The notes under the pieces are model-generated. The model was not told the origin of the DNA and searched no databases. It saw only the letters and a program-made list of their open reading frames with translations. This document shows, one piece after another, positions 27,597-36,693 of a stretch of 64,000 nt of DNA. A program made the position numbers and the translations under genes. Numbering within the stretch: the first letter of the stretch is position 1; each line of letters begins with the position of its first letter. This stretch comes from Trebonia sp963767685 (GTDB lineage: Bacteria; Actinomycetota; Actinomycetes; Streptosporangiales; Streptosporangiaceae), in assembly GCA_963767685.1 (NCBI GenBank), contig CAVYEZ010000005.1, positions 1 to 64,000 of the forward strand, read 5' to 3'.

Positions 27597-27787
27597 TAGC
27601 GATCGTCGTCGGCCAGCATATTCGGTATGCCATCCTCGATCGGGTAGGTGCGGCCGCAGCTCGTGCAGACGAGGTTGTCCGCTTCGAGCCGCAGGTCTGC
27701 CTTGTCGACGGGGCAGACGAGAATCTCCAACAAATCGGTGCTCAGACCGACTGATGTCGCTTGTTCCTGATCGGCTTGAACTGCCAC
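27596..27787 (-). CDS. Trm112-family zinc-ribbon protein
   Basis: 63 residues. LLEILVCPVDKADLRLE and NLVCTSCGRTYPIEDGIPNML give a CPxC-like and CxxC zinc-binding pair and the usual IPxML ending of the Trm112/UPF0434 family. In eukaryotes and archaea Trm112 activates methyltransferases; the bacterial role is unclear. The start at 27787 is three bases from the stop of the TPR gene, and its stop overlaps the LexA box of ruvB. Confidence 0.9.
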   Translation of the reverse strand: MAVQADQEQATSVGLSTDLLEILVCPVDKADLRLEADNLVCTSCGRTYPIEDGIPNMLADDDR

Positions 27788-27789
27788 AG

Positions 27790-28572
27790 TTAGGTTCCTT
27801 TCGTTGGCGTCGCCGGGGTGGCCGCTGACGGCGTGGCCCGGCCGATTGACTGCAATTGTTGCTTAGCCCGCTCGGCAAGAAAAGAGGTCGGCGCGACCTT
27901 GATCACCGTGTCATATTCGCGGGCGGCGTCGTCGAGACGAGGCGGCTGCCAGGTCCGATAGAGCTCTCCGAGGTAGTAATGAGCGTCCGGGTTGTTGGGC
28001 TGGGCGGTGATCACCTTCTGGAATTGCAGCTCAGCATCGGGCCGCATTTGGCCGTTGGCGAGCGATTCAGCGAAGTCGAGCCGCGTCTTCCAATCATTGG
28101 GATTCAAATCGAGGACTTTTTGGTACCAGCCGATGGCCGCTTCGAGGTTGCCGTCGTTGGCGAGCGTATTGGCGAGCAGTGCCATCGACACCGTGTCGCG
28201 CGGGTTTTGTGCCACCTTCGTTTCCAACGAATGTTCGAGATCGCCGCTGGTCGACGAGTAAGCGGCGTCGGCCGTGCCGTTCGCGCCGCCGTTGTTTCCG
28301 TTGAAGGCGACCCCGCTGAGACCGAGCAAGAGCATGAAGCAAATCACGACCAAGCCAACGATGGTCACCATCAACTCGGCCCGGCTCATGCGGCGGAGTC
28401 GCCGCCAGAGGCTCTGGCGGCGCGGCTTCGTGGGGCGGGATTTGTTTTTCGAAGATGGCGTTTGGCGCACTCGCTTGGTCCAACTCGTCTTAGCCAAGAA
28501 GCGTGGCCGGCGGATCGAACGGGCTTCCCGCACTTCGGGCTCCGTCGCGGTTACTGGCGGCAACGATACCAT
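27790..28572 (-). CDS. Membrane-anchored TPR-repeat protein
   Basis: 260 residues. A basic N-terminal stretch (residues about 35-60) is followed by one membrane helix (LMVTIVGLVVICFMLLLGLS, about residues 70-90). The extracytoplasmic or cytoplasmic tail contains about three TPR repeats (VSMALLANTLANDGNLEAAI, WYQKVLDLNPNDWKTRLDFA, AHYYLGELYRT). The end is Ala/Thr/Pro-rich. Probably a protein-interaction scaffold; the partner is unknown. Upstream of trm112-ruvB-queA. Confidence 0.85.
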   Translation of the reverse strand: MVSLPPVTATEPEVREARSIRRPRFLAKTSWTKRVRQTPSSKNKSRPTKPRRQSLWRRLRRMSRAELMVTIVGLVVICFMLLLGLSGVAFNGNNGGANGTADAAYSSTSGDLEHSLETKVAQNPRDTVSMALLANTLANDGNLEAAIGWYQKVLDLNPNDWKTRLDFAESLANGQMRPDAELQFQKVITAQPNNPDAHYYLGELYRTWQPPRLDDAAREYDTVIKVAPTSFLAERAKQQLQSIGRATPSAATPATPTKGT

Positions 28573-28695
28573 GCAGGGCGGGCGTCCGACCCGTCCGGAG
28601 GACAGGCGCGACCCCAGATATGCTGCATCGCAGTCGGATCGAGCTTGCGGCGTGGCACTGTTCTTTGTGGGCTGATTTGGGGCAATTGCCCGCAG

Positions 28696-28725
28696 TTGCC
28701 AGCGTTGTTGGGGCTAGGGTATACT
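28696..28725 (+). promoter_or_regulatory. Promoter of the tRNA-Thr/tRNA-Leu/rnpB cluster
   Basis: TTGCCA at 28696-28701 and TATACT at 28720-28725 are 18 bp apart, ending 27 bp before tRNA-Thr. Confidence 0.55.
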
Positions 28726-28752
28726 CGGTGCGCCTTGCGAGTCGGGCGCAGT

Positions 28753-28827
28753 GCCGGCGTAGCTCAGTGGCAGAGCAGCTGTTTCGTAAACAGCAGGTCA
28801 TCGGTTCGAATCCGATCGTCGGCTCCA
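28753..28827 (+). tRNA. tRNA-Thr (CGU)
   Basis: Acceptor GCCGGCG/CGTCGGC, D-arm TAGCTCAGTGGCAGAGC, anticodon stem GCTGT/ACAGC with loop TTCGTAA (anticodon CGT, reads ACG), T-arm ATCGGTTCGAATCCGAT, and encoded TCCA at 28824-28827. Confidence 0.96.
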
Positions 28828-28830
28828 CTG

Positions 28831-28918
28831 GCCGAAGTGGCGGAATCGGCAGACGCGCTACGTTCAGGGCGTAGTGGCCGTAGGGCCGTGAGGGTTCAAA
28901 TCTCCTCCTTCGGCACCA
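28831..28918 (+). tRNA. tRNA-Leu (CAG)
   Basis: Class II tRNA with a long variable arm. Acceptor GCCGAAG/CTTCGGC, anticodon stem CTACG/CGTAG with loop TTCAGGG (anticodon CAG, reads CTG), variable arm TGGCCGTAGGGCCGT, T-loop GGTTCAAATC, and encoded ACCA. It is three bases after tRNA-Thr, so the two are cotranscribed. Confidence 0.95.
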
Positions 28919-28979
28919 TGTCGACCATCCCGATCGACCGTAGCCGGCGCCACTGTGGCGGCACATTGACAAGGCAGAT

Positions 28980-29397
28980 GGGGTATAGGCAGGATGGCCG
29001 CTGGGGCGCGAGCGACCAGAGGAAAGTCCGAGCTGCACAGAGCAGGGTGCCCGGCGAAAGCCGGGGCAGCACTCCGCAAGGATGCTGACAGTCCCAGATT
29101 GGCACGCGGCGCGCAAGCGTCGCGTGCGGGCGACGTGTGGGACCACGCGAGAGCAACAGAAACGGTACCGGCCGCCTCGGCGGGCCGGAGTGAAACGGGC
29201 AATCCTCCCTGCTGCAATCTCCGATCCGGTCGCATGCAACCTGTGGTTGCTGACGGTGACTCGCCGAGACCGAAAGTCGAGAGCCGCCGCGAAAGCGATG
29301 ACGCGGCCCGCCCTGTTATGGGGCGGAGAGAGATGGCCATCAGCGCAGCGATGCAGCTGCGTGAACAGAACTCGGCTTACGCGCCTGACCTATCCCT
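28980..29397 (+). ncRNA. rnpB: RNase P RNA
   Basis: Catalytic RNA of RNase P, which cuts 5' leaders from pre-tRNAs. Conserved CR-I GAGGAAAGTCCG lies at 29019-29030, followed by a CACAGAGCAGGGTGCC element, a GAGAGCAACAGAAACGG segment near 29150 and the 3' CAGAACTCGGCTTAC motif near 29366-29380. The ends GGGTATAGGCAGG and CCTGACCTATCCC pair as helix P1. The length of about 418 nt and architecture fit bacterial type A. It sits within a tRNA cluster, its own substrates. Confidence 0.95.
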
Positions 29398-29407
29398 TGT
29401 GCATTAT

Positions 29408-29484
29408 GGTGCCTTTAGCTCAATCGGCAGAGCGCCGGCCTGTGGAGCCGGATGTTACGGGTTCGAGCCCCGTAAGGCACCCCA
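29408..29484 (+). tRNA. tRNA-His (GUG)
   Basis: The acceptor GTGCCTT/AAGGCAC is extended by an encoded G(-1) at 29408 opposite C73 at 29481, the His identity element. Anticodon stem CCGGC/GCCGG with loop CTGTGGA (anticodon GTG), T-arm ACGGGTTCGAGCCCCGT, and CCA encoded at 29482-29484. It is the last core gene before the accessory island. Confidence 0.96.
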
Positions 29485-29508
29485 CCAAAGGCGCTTCCTC
29501 AGGCGAAC

Positions 29509-29545
29509 CATGCGGGCCAGTCATTGCATCTGACCGGCCCGCATG
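29509..29545 (+). terminator. Hairpin after tRNA-His
   Basis: CATGCGGGCC and GGCCCGCATG form a 10-bp perfect stem, extended inward by GTCA/TGAC after a mismatch. A weak T-containing tract (GTGTCGTTCT) follows. Probable terminator of the tRNA/rnpB unit. Confidence 0.55.
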
Positions 29546-29635
29546 TGTCGTTCTCCCCCACTCGGGCGGACGACCCCGGCATCGCCCGTTCGCCGGCTCA
29601 GGCATGGTCCTGGCCGCGCCGCCGGCTGCTCGCGC

Positions 29636-29687
29636 GGGGTTTCGTTTACCACACTCCCTTAGGGGTGGGGGATTGAGGAAAACCCCC
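29636..29687. repeat. About 52-bp imperfect palindrome (intact copy)
   Basis: Arms GGGGTTTCGTTTACCACACT and its imperfect complement ending GAGGAAAACCCC meet at a central TTAGGGG. The same palindrome occurs as two half-arms either side of the IS630 element at 31321-31347 and 32539-32561 (shared 15-mer TTGAGGAAAACCCCC on one arm and GTGTGGT..GAAACCCC on the other). Confidence 0.6.
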
Positions 29688-29732
29688 AGCCGATCGCAAC
29701 AGAGCGGATTGCACAACGCGTGATCGGCGAGC

Positions 29733-29903
29733 AACCCTCACCCTGGCGGAAGACCCTCACCCGGCACCGGCGGTGCCACTTGCCTCCCTCCCAACCTCCC
29801 TCCGGTGGAGGCAGGAGCATCTCCCAATCCTGGGCGAGGGTACGAACGAAATCCCCTCTCCCAATTCTGAGAGAGGGGTGGCCCGTAGGGCCGGGGTGAG
29901 GGT
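29733..29903. repeat. ACCCTCACCC-bounded intergenic repeat block
   Basis: ACCCTCACCC occurs at 29733-29742 and again near 29753, and its complement GGGTGAGGGT closes the block at 29894-29903. Inside are further self-complementary runs, for example CCCCTCTCCCAATTCTGAGA followed by GAGGGG. No coding content is seen. It resembles REP-like intergenic repeats seen across many genomes. Confidence 0.5.
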
Positions 29904-29968
29904 CTTATACCAAATCGCGATCATGCCTTCGGCAATCATCACGTCTCGGCGCAGCCACGCAAGCTGAT

Positions 29969-30059
29969 TGTCATTTCGAGCCGGACTCCGGCAGCGAGAA
30001 ATCTCGCTGTTCGCGGTCGGCAAAAGCGAGATTTCTCGCGGGTCCGGCTCGAAATGACA
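29969..30059. repeat. 91-bp palindromic repeat unit
   Basis: The outer arms TGTCATTTCGAGCCGGA (29969-29985) and TCCGGCTCGAAATGACA (30043-30059) match perfectly over 17 bp. The inner arms GCGAGAAATCTCGCT (29994-30008) and AGCGAGATTTCTCGC (30025-30039) match over 15 bp. The whole unit can fold as one long hairpin. No reading frame. A mobile palindromic unit is likely. Confidence 0.75.
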
Positions 30060-30147
30060 GGAAACGTGAGCGGCAACGCCCACCGTCAGCGGTCGGCGAA
30101 GCAATCACCGCGATTCGGCATTACGCCGGTGTGAGGGCGACCCCGCC

Positions 30148-31194
30148 TCAGTCCCGGCCGCCGACGACATCGAATACGTCCCGTGGCCGGCCACCCTTGG
30201 CGCCTGGTACCGTCTGCCGCTTAGCGATGATCCCGGCCGCCACCAGCTTCGGATAGGTGGCGCCGGGCAGTGTCAGCCGAACACTCCAGCCACGCGCTCA
30301 TGGTCGTCGCATCGGCGCCATCGCGCCCAATTGCCGCTTCAGCGCGTGAATCGCGGCGATGATCTCGTTCGCCTTGGTCGCCGTCTGGAGGGCAAGGCCG
30401 CCGGCATACGTCACGGCCGCGGTGCCCGGCGGCTTCGTCGACCGCGAGCACACCGCTGAATGGGGCGAGCGGCTGGTGATAGCGGCTCTTGATCTGGGTC
30501 AGGGTGGATCGTGCATGCCGCTCCTCACCAGCGGCGGCGAAGAGGATCGATTCCGGCCAGGCCCGCTTCTCACTCGAGCCCCGCAGCATCTCCTCCGGGT
30601 CGTTGATCAGGCTCTTCTTCCGCAGGTGATCGGTGAAGAGGATGGCCGTGCCATACGCCCGCATCAGGGTCTTGGCCACCCCGAAGATATCGGCCATCTC
30701 GCCCGCGCTATTCTCGTCCCGCCCATGCAGCCGGGTGAGCGAGTCGAAGATCGTCAGTCCGGGCCGGACCCGCGCCACTAGCGTGGCGACATGGGTGAGC
30801 CCATCTTGGGCATCGAGCCGCGCGCCATGCCCCACACAGTAGTGGATCGGCAGCGCGACCGCCCTGCGGATCCGCCGCTTGGAGCAGCTTGATCCGGGCT
30901 TGCATCCCCGGCAGGTTGCCTTCTTCGTCGAAGATCAGGACACTCGCCTGGCGGGTTGGCACCTGTCCGAGCCAGGGGGTGCCACTGGCGATCGCCCGGG
31001 CCAGGCTGAGGATCAGCCAGGTCTTGCCGAGCCCCGGCGGGCCGGCCAGAATCATCCCGCTGGCTTCATCCAGCAGCCGTCCACCAGGATTGCAGCGGCG
31101 GAATGGCGCGGCGCAGCAGCTCGCCATACCCGATCCCTTCCCGCTGATCGGGGATAACATCGGCCGTGGCCGGCCCATCATGGACATCGAGCAT
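30148..31194 (-). CDS. RepA-like RecA-fold ATPase with C-terminal winged helix, frame-broken
   Basis: The ATG at 31194 has GGAGG seven bases upstream (MLDVHDGPATADVIPDQREG). The AAA_25/RepA-type ATPase core follows: GMILAGPPGLGKTWLILSLA (Walker A), SVLIFDEEGNLPGMQARI, TIFDSLTRLHGRDENSAGEM (Walker B) and ILFTDHLRKKS. The C-terminal part reads as a helix-turn-helix (ISAWLECSADTARRHLSE) and ends AAGIIAKRQTVPGAKGGRPR before a TGA at 30148. At least four frame changes (about 31080, 30850, 30430, 30300) interrupt it. Such ATPases are found in plasmids, phages and integrative elements, as replicative helicase or primase-helicase components. About 348 codons when joined. Confidence 0.65.
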
Positions 31195-31320
31195 CAGAAC
31201 AACCTCCTAACTACCTGCGGCGTGCTCGCTCCCGAACCGGAGGAGGCGCCGCTCTCAATCCGGGCGGTGGCCCTGGCGGCAGCGAGCGGGCGACGGTTCG
31301 CCCCCTGGCCTGGAGGCCGC

Positions 31321-31347
31321 GGGGGTTTTCCTCAAAACCTCACCCCC
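31321..31347. repeat. Left half of the palindrome split by IS630
   Basis: GGGGGTTTTCCTCAA followed by AACCTCACCCCC matches the reverse complement of one arm of the intact copy at 29636-29687. It ends directly at the TA that flanks the insertion sequence. Confidence 0.6.
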
Positions 31348-32538
31348 TAGTGCATTTCCAAGCGGGTTCGTGTGCGATGGGCTATAGTGATGGACATGAA
31401 ACCACCTATCTTTGTGCGTCCGCTGACGGACGCCGAGCGGCAAGCCTTGGAGGCGGGCCTGCGCTCGTCCGACGCGTTCGTCCTCCGTCGGTGCCAGATC
31501 CTGCTGGCGAGCAGCAGGGAGGAGCGACCACCGCAGATAGCTCGGAGCCTGGGCTGTGCAAGCCAGACGGCGAGGAACGCGATCCGCGCGTTCAACGAGT
31601 GCGGTCTGGAGGCGCTCACCCGTGACTCCACGGCGCCCAAGCAGGTGAGCCGGGTATTCGATGGGTCGCGTGCCGCAGACCTCAAAGCACTGCTGCACCA
31701 AAGTCCGAGGCAGTTCGGCAAAGACACAAGCGTGTGGACGCTCGACCTGGCCGCCGCCGTGAGCTTCGAGCAAGGATTGACGCCCACGCGAGTGTCCGAT
31801 GAGACGGTCCGGCAAGCCCTCAAGCGGCTGGGCGTGGGCTGGAAACGCGCCAAGACGTGGATCACCAGCCCCGACCCAGCGTACGCCCGGAAAAAAGGGC
31901 TCGCGATCGGCTGATCCGGCTGGCTGCGGCGCATCCCGAGTGGGCGTTGGGCTTCGAGGACGAGACGTGGTGGAGCCGCTACGAGCAGCCCGCAATGCAC
32001 GCGTGGGCCGAGGAGGACAGGCCGGTGAGGCTCGTCGAGCAGCCGATCGCCAAAGACGATCCAGACCCGAAGGCGCTGGCCTGCTACGGGCTGCTGGTGC
32101 GCCTGCGGGAGGAGGGTGAGCAGCCCCGGGAGGAGATGTGGCTGCGATTCGCCGATGGCCGGCCGGTCAGCGAGCTGACTTGCCGCTATCTGGATTGGTG
32201 TTGCCGGAAGCTGGAGGCGCTGGGCAAGCACGCGCTGCTCCTGGTATGGGACAACGCCGGCTGGCACATAAGCAAGCGAGTGGAGGGATGGATCGGCGGG
32301 CACAACCGGAGGGTCAAGCAAGCCGGCCAGGGGGTGCGCATCCTCCCCTGCCCGCTGCCCACCAAGAGCCCCTGGCTGAACCCGATCGAGCCCAGGTGGG
32401 TGCACGGCAAGCGCAAGGTCGCCGAGCCGGATGAGCTGCTGAGCGCCGCCGAGCTCGAGGGCCGGATCTGCAACTGCTTCGGCTGTGCCCGCCAGGATCA
32501 CTTGTCCATCTCACAAGAGGTCGCTTGATCATGCACTA
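31348..32538 (+). mobile_element. IS630-family insertion sequence
   Basis: TA dinucleotides at 31348-31349 and 32537-32538 flank a 1187-bp element, as expected for IS630, which duplicates its TA target. The ends are imperfect inverted repeats (GTGCAT, four variable bases, AAGCG). Outside the TAs, CACCCCC and GGGGGTG rejoin to a palindrome CACCCCCTAGGGGGTG, so the element landed in the centre of a genomic palindrome. Confidence 0.85.
31390..32528 (+). CDS. IS630-family transposase in two frames
   Basis: The first frame (to a TGA at 31914) carries the N-terminal helix-turn-helix DNA-binding part (LRRCQILLASSREERPPQIA, ASQTARNAIRAF) and a second HTH. The second frame carries the DDE catalytic domain: GFEDETWWSR (first Asp), LVWDNAGWH (second Asp) and SPWLNPIEPRW (Glu). 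The frames join by a -1 shift at CGG-AAAAAA-GGG near 31890, giving continuous YARKK-RARDRLIRLAAAHPE. This may be programmed slippage on the A6 run, as used by some IS families, or an error. All catalytic residues are present, so the enzyme could be active. Confidence 0.88.
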
Positions 32539-32561
32539 GGGGGTGTGGTGAAGGAAACCCC
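32539..32561. repeat. Right half of the palindrome split by IS630
   Basis: GGGGGTGTGGTGAAGGAAACC followed by CC matches the other arm of the 29636-29687 palindrome (GGGAGTGTGGTAAACGAAACC) and begins directly after the flanking TA. Confidence 0.55.
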
Positions 32562-32604
32562 GCTGGCAGCCAACGCGGGACCATCCGCGGTCACGGGGGT
32601 ATCA

Positions 32605-32642
32605 CCGGTCTCTGGGACCGGAGGGCACGGGTTCGAGCCCCT
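32605..32642 (+). other. tRNA 3'-half-like relic
   Basis: CCGGT-CTCTGGG-ACCGG has the form of an anticodon arm with anticodon CTG. AGGGC, then ACGGG and TTCGAGC, follow like a variable loop and T-arm. No D-arm, and the acceptor is degenerate. It could be an attachment-site remnant or chance. Confidence 0.3.
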
Positions 32643-32763
32643 CGGAGCAGGGTGCGGTACAGATTGGCCGCGTTGTCCGAGAAGCAGGGCAGCCCCCCGT
32701 GGCTGCCCTCGTTCGGAATTGCCGTGTTAAACCTATTGAACGCATTCTGGCCGGCGCCAGCGA

Positions 32764-35700
32764 TCAGCGCGGGCCGAATCCCGGCATAATTGATTGCCAG
32801 CCGCGCGCCGGATCGCGCGCGGCGGCGGCTGCCGGCCAGTCCCACGTCGCACGGGCCACCTGGGTATAATTGGCGTCAAGGGCGCCGTCGAGCAGGAGAA
32901 TGGCGGCGATCCGGCGGACGATGTCGCGGAACAATCGGGCTTCCTCCACTTGTAACGGCCGGCCGAGGATCGCTTCTTCGCGATAGGAGAGCCACTTCTT
33001 CAACACCGGATAGCCGCCGAGCGTGTACTGCCAGACCCGCTCCGGCACATGGCGCCAGCACGCCCGATCATTGAGATAGACGTCGTAGGTCCCCTCGCCG
33101 AGCGGCGCGAGCGGTGTCGACAGCGCCAGACCGAGCGGATTGATCGCGGTCTGAATCGCGGCCTGCTCTTCCGTCGTCAGCGGCCGTTTGACCGCGCGAC
33201 CACGTCCAGGCATCACCGGCTGGCCGTTGCCGCCGCGGCCCCAGCCGGCAGTGAGGGCAAGATCGGTGGCCAGATTGATGGTCCCGGCCCTGGCGCTCGT
33301 GACCGCGCCCAAGGCACGGAGCTCCGGCCGTAGCATCGCGGTCGTTACCCCTTCGACCGGCTGCTCGACATCGAGCAAGGCGGCGAGTTGGCGACCGAAC
33401 GTTGCTGAGGCGCGCAGGACAGCGCCATCGCTCGGCAGCGGCACCCGCGGCCAGTCCTGGCGCAGGGCGCCGCCGTTTTCCGTCCGGTAGGCGGGTGCGT
33501 GGAGCACCGCGAGGGACATGGAAGAACAGGTCGTCTTGACCGCGCTTCCATGCTCCCGCAGAAAGTCGGAGGCAATAGCGACTGAGTTCGGACGGTTGCC
33601 CGACGACAATCCATCACGGCGCCATGCCGACGCAATGAGCATCGGAAACATGCCGACAGTCGATTGCCACGAGATTGATCAGCAATCAGTGACGACCCAG
33701 CCACTGGTCGAAGTTTCTTTCGGTTGCCGCTGGCCCGCGCTTCGATCCAGACGTTCCCCGGAACGACATGCGGCCGGTAGTCCTCGCGCTTCTCGTCGAG
33801 CAGCTTGGTTTCCGGGTTCCCAGTAGAGCCAGCGGACATCAAACGGGCGATAGGCGTAGCGGATGACGCACTCCGGCTTGAACCCCCGCCGGACGAGCGC
33901 CGACCGGACCGCCGGCGCGTTGAACCGGGCCGTCGAGCCCATCGCGCCGGGCATTTCCCGCGCGATCTCCGCATTGCTCACCGCCGGATCAAAGTAGCGC
34001 TCCATGCGGGCGATCAGCCGGTCCCGGTCGATATCGACGACCAGGTCATCCCGGCTCGTTTTGACGCCAGGAAACGACGTGGAAACAGCTCCGGCAGCAG
34101 CGGCCAGGCGACGTAATCGTCCGACCTGGTGGACGGCTGGAAGGGATAGCCCAATTCCAACGACGGCTCGACCCGCTGGTAGAGTGATGCATCCCGCTGA
34201 TGCGCCGTCCGGCTAAGCTGGGCGTGCTTGCTCCGTGCCCCAGAGGTTCGCGGAAAATGGACGCCGTTGGCCGGGACGGTGCCGCTTCCGCCGGACCATC
34301 AGCGCAATCGCCGTGCCGACCTGGATGCCCTCGCGGTTGCACTCGGTGGAGAAGATGCTCGGGTCGGGCAATCCCTCCGGCGTCACTTTGCCCGTCTTGT
34401 ACTTGTCGCCGTTGAGGTTGTCGATCCAGATGTGGTCGAAGACGTCCAGATAGCGCTCGCGCATCGCCGTGAAGGACAGGCCGTCCAGCCAGGAGTAGTT
34501 GGAGATGAAGCAGACGACGCCCTGCGCCGGTGCCCTCGACGATCCGCCGCTCCGCCATGCGGAAGAAGCGGACATAGAGGTCGTTCAGCCCCTGCCCTTG
34601 CGGCTGCTTGGTGCGCGCTTCGCCGCTGCGGTAGGCGTCGGTCAGATCGCGCTCCTCGTCGACCGGCCATGCCCGCGTAGCCGTTGTACGGCGGGTTGCC
34701 GAGGATGACGAGGATCGGCGCTCTCGCGCTTGACCTCGCTCGGCGGCGTCGCGCTCCTGCCGCCAGCTCCGGGAAGACGCAGCTGCTGCTCTCGGCCGCT
34801 CGGCGGCTCCCAGCCGGTCAGCGCGTTGGTCAGATAGACGCCGGCCCGCTCGCCGCTCGTCCGTCGAGCGGCGCGCCGAGTGCTGCAGCAGCAGGCCGAG
34901 CTGCAGATGGGCGACGACGAACGGGCGCGGGCAGGAGCTCGAAGCCGAAGACGCGGTCGATGGCGGCCTGCTTCAGGTCCTGCGCCGAGCAGAGCGTCCT
35001 CGCCGCGTTGCGACCAGTGTCGCGGCGATGCGCCTGAGCACCTCGACCAGATAGGCGCCCGTGCCGCAGCAGGGGTCCAGCACGTAGACGCTCGGATCGG
35101 CGAGCCCGTCCGCGGATGCCCAGTTCGTCGCGCAGCACGCGTGTCGACGCGCGCGACCATGTACCGCACGATCTCCGGCGGCGTGTACCAGACGCCCAAG
35201 CTGCTTGCGCAGTTCCGGGTCGAAGGCTTCCAGGAACGGCTCGTAGAAATACTGAACGGCGTGCTCTTCCTCGAAGTGGTCGAAGAATGCTGCCTGGGTC
35301 CACCCGGTTCAGCGTCGCCCCCGTCCAGATCGAGGACGTCGATCAATCCGAGGCGCTTCGAGCCGCCGAGCGCGGCGAATTCGCTCGAAGAGCGGCGATA
35401 CACCGGCACCTGCAGATACCAGCCGGCCAACCGCCAGTCGAAGCGGTCGCGATCTCGACCCCGGGGTTCTCCTTGGTGCCAGAGCACCCAGGCCGAGAAG
35501 ATGCCGTAAAAGAGGGTTTGCACGAAGGTCGAGCGGAAGAAGTGCTCGCCTCGCGCCGATTCGAACTCGAGCGCCCAGATTCGCTTCGAGCGCCCGCCGG
35601 ACGTTACCAGCTCGCGCAAGGATCGGCCTTCAGCCGCGCACTCACATCGCGCGCATACGACGCGAGGAAAAACGCCACGTCTTGCGGCCGGGACAACGAG

Positions 35701-36241
35701 ACGGAGCGAATCAGTGACCGGTGCAGAACTCGGCGAAGCAGCTCGATCTTCTCTCGGGATAGCGATGCCGGATCACGGGCAAGTTCCAGAACTCGGCGGC
35801 CGTTGGGGCCAGCGTGAACTGCTCGCCCAGCCGAATTTCACCAGAGTGGTCATGATCGACGATTAGGAAGTCGCGGTAGTTGGTCACCAGCACTTGCTTG
35901 TACACGCCGACGTAGTCGCGAACTTGTTTGGTCTTGGCGATTTGCGCGACATCGTCCGTGGGCGGCTTGATCTCCATCGCCCCTCGCGCCGGCAACTGGG
36001 CGCCCGAGGCCGCTTGCTCGCGGTCGCGCTTGCGCTGGTCCTCCGTGAACAGACCCGCGTCAGGAATGCCGGCGCCGACGTTTCGCGGGTGCTGGATGAA
36101 TGTCACCTTTGGCTGCAGCTTCGCCCCTGCCGCATTGAACAGCCTGCCGAGGGCCGGGTAATAGGATGTCTCTGGAATTGCCGCCCCGCTAGCATGAATG
36201 TCATGCATGTCACGGAGATACTGTCGGATTTCTTCGTGCAT
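32764..36241 (-). CDS. Type ISP-like single-polypeptide restriction-modification enzyme, frame-broken
   Basis: N-terminal part (36241-35711): IPDAGLF then AMEIKPP, a PD...ExK nuclease-like pair. N6-adenine methyltransferase part: LGVWYTPPEIVRYMV, LDPCCGTGAYL (SAM loop, in two frames near 35050) and ILGNPPYNGYAGM (catalytic NPPY, near 34690). C-terminal specificity region like LlaBIII-type enzymes: VIRYAYRPFDVRWLYWEP, ENGGALRQDWPRVPLP, TYDVYLNDRACWRHVPERVW, YPVLKKWLSYREEAILGRPL. No helicase motifs appear between nuclease and methylase, unlike true type ISP, so it is closer to type IIG layout. At least eight frame changes. About 1,160 codons in total. Confidence 0.75.
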
Positions 36242-36693
36242 CACGTCGCTGTCCCACTCTCCCCGAATCCTCTTCCCCTGCGCCCCAGTTTCCGGAAATC
36301 GACGCGGTTTGTCGAGGCCACGGTCCGCAAGGTCGGGCCAAGGTGCTCGGTAAGAGCCGGGCCGTCACTTTTTGGCACGTGGGAGACTCAGGGTCGAAGC
36401 TTCGAGCGCGGTGGGGCGGAAGTATGGCGTGCCGGCCCGATTTTGCTGGTCATAATCCGGCACGGGCCGACACCGCTCAGGGTAGAATAGGTGAGTTGCC
36501 TTCGGGCAACGCCGATTTTGGCGCGACAATCGGCCCTTTGGGCGTAACCGTGCCAATGTCCGCAACCGTCGTCCCTCGACCGGTGCTCGGGTGACGGCCG
36601 ATCAGCCGGCGAGGAGAAGCATGCAGGGAGAGCGTACGGCCTCCTCCTCCGATCGAGATTCCTCATCCCCGGGCGGAGGCGAGTCCGCGCGCG
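36242..36693. other. Intergenic stretch with leader-like hairpins
   Basis: About 450 bp without a recognisable gene. GTTGCC-TTCG-GGCAAC near 36493 is a strong tetraloop hairpin, followed by GCCGATT...AATCGGC. A TAGAAT box lies just upstream. These may form a structured leader for the glycosyltransferase gene. Confidence 0.35.

Noticed and set aside
29733..30059. CRISPR-like repeat array
   Set aside because: Repeats are inverted and of different types, with no regular spacers and no cas genes in the window.
28980..30120. Open frames running through rnpB, tRNA-His and the repeats
   Set aside because: They translate structural RNA genes and palindromes; no protein homology.
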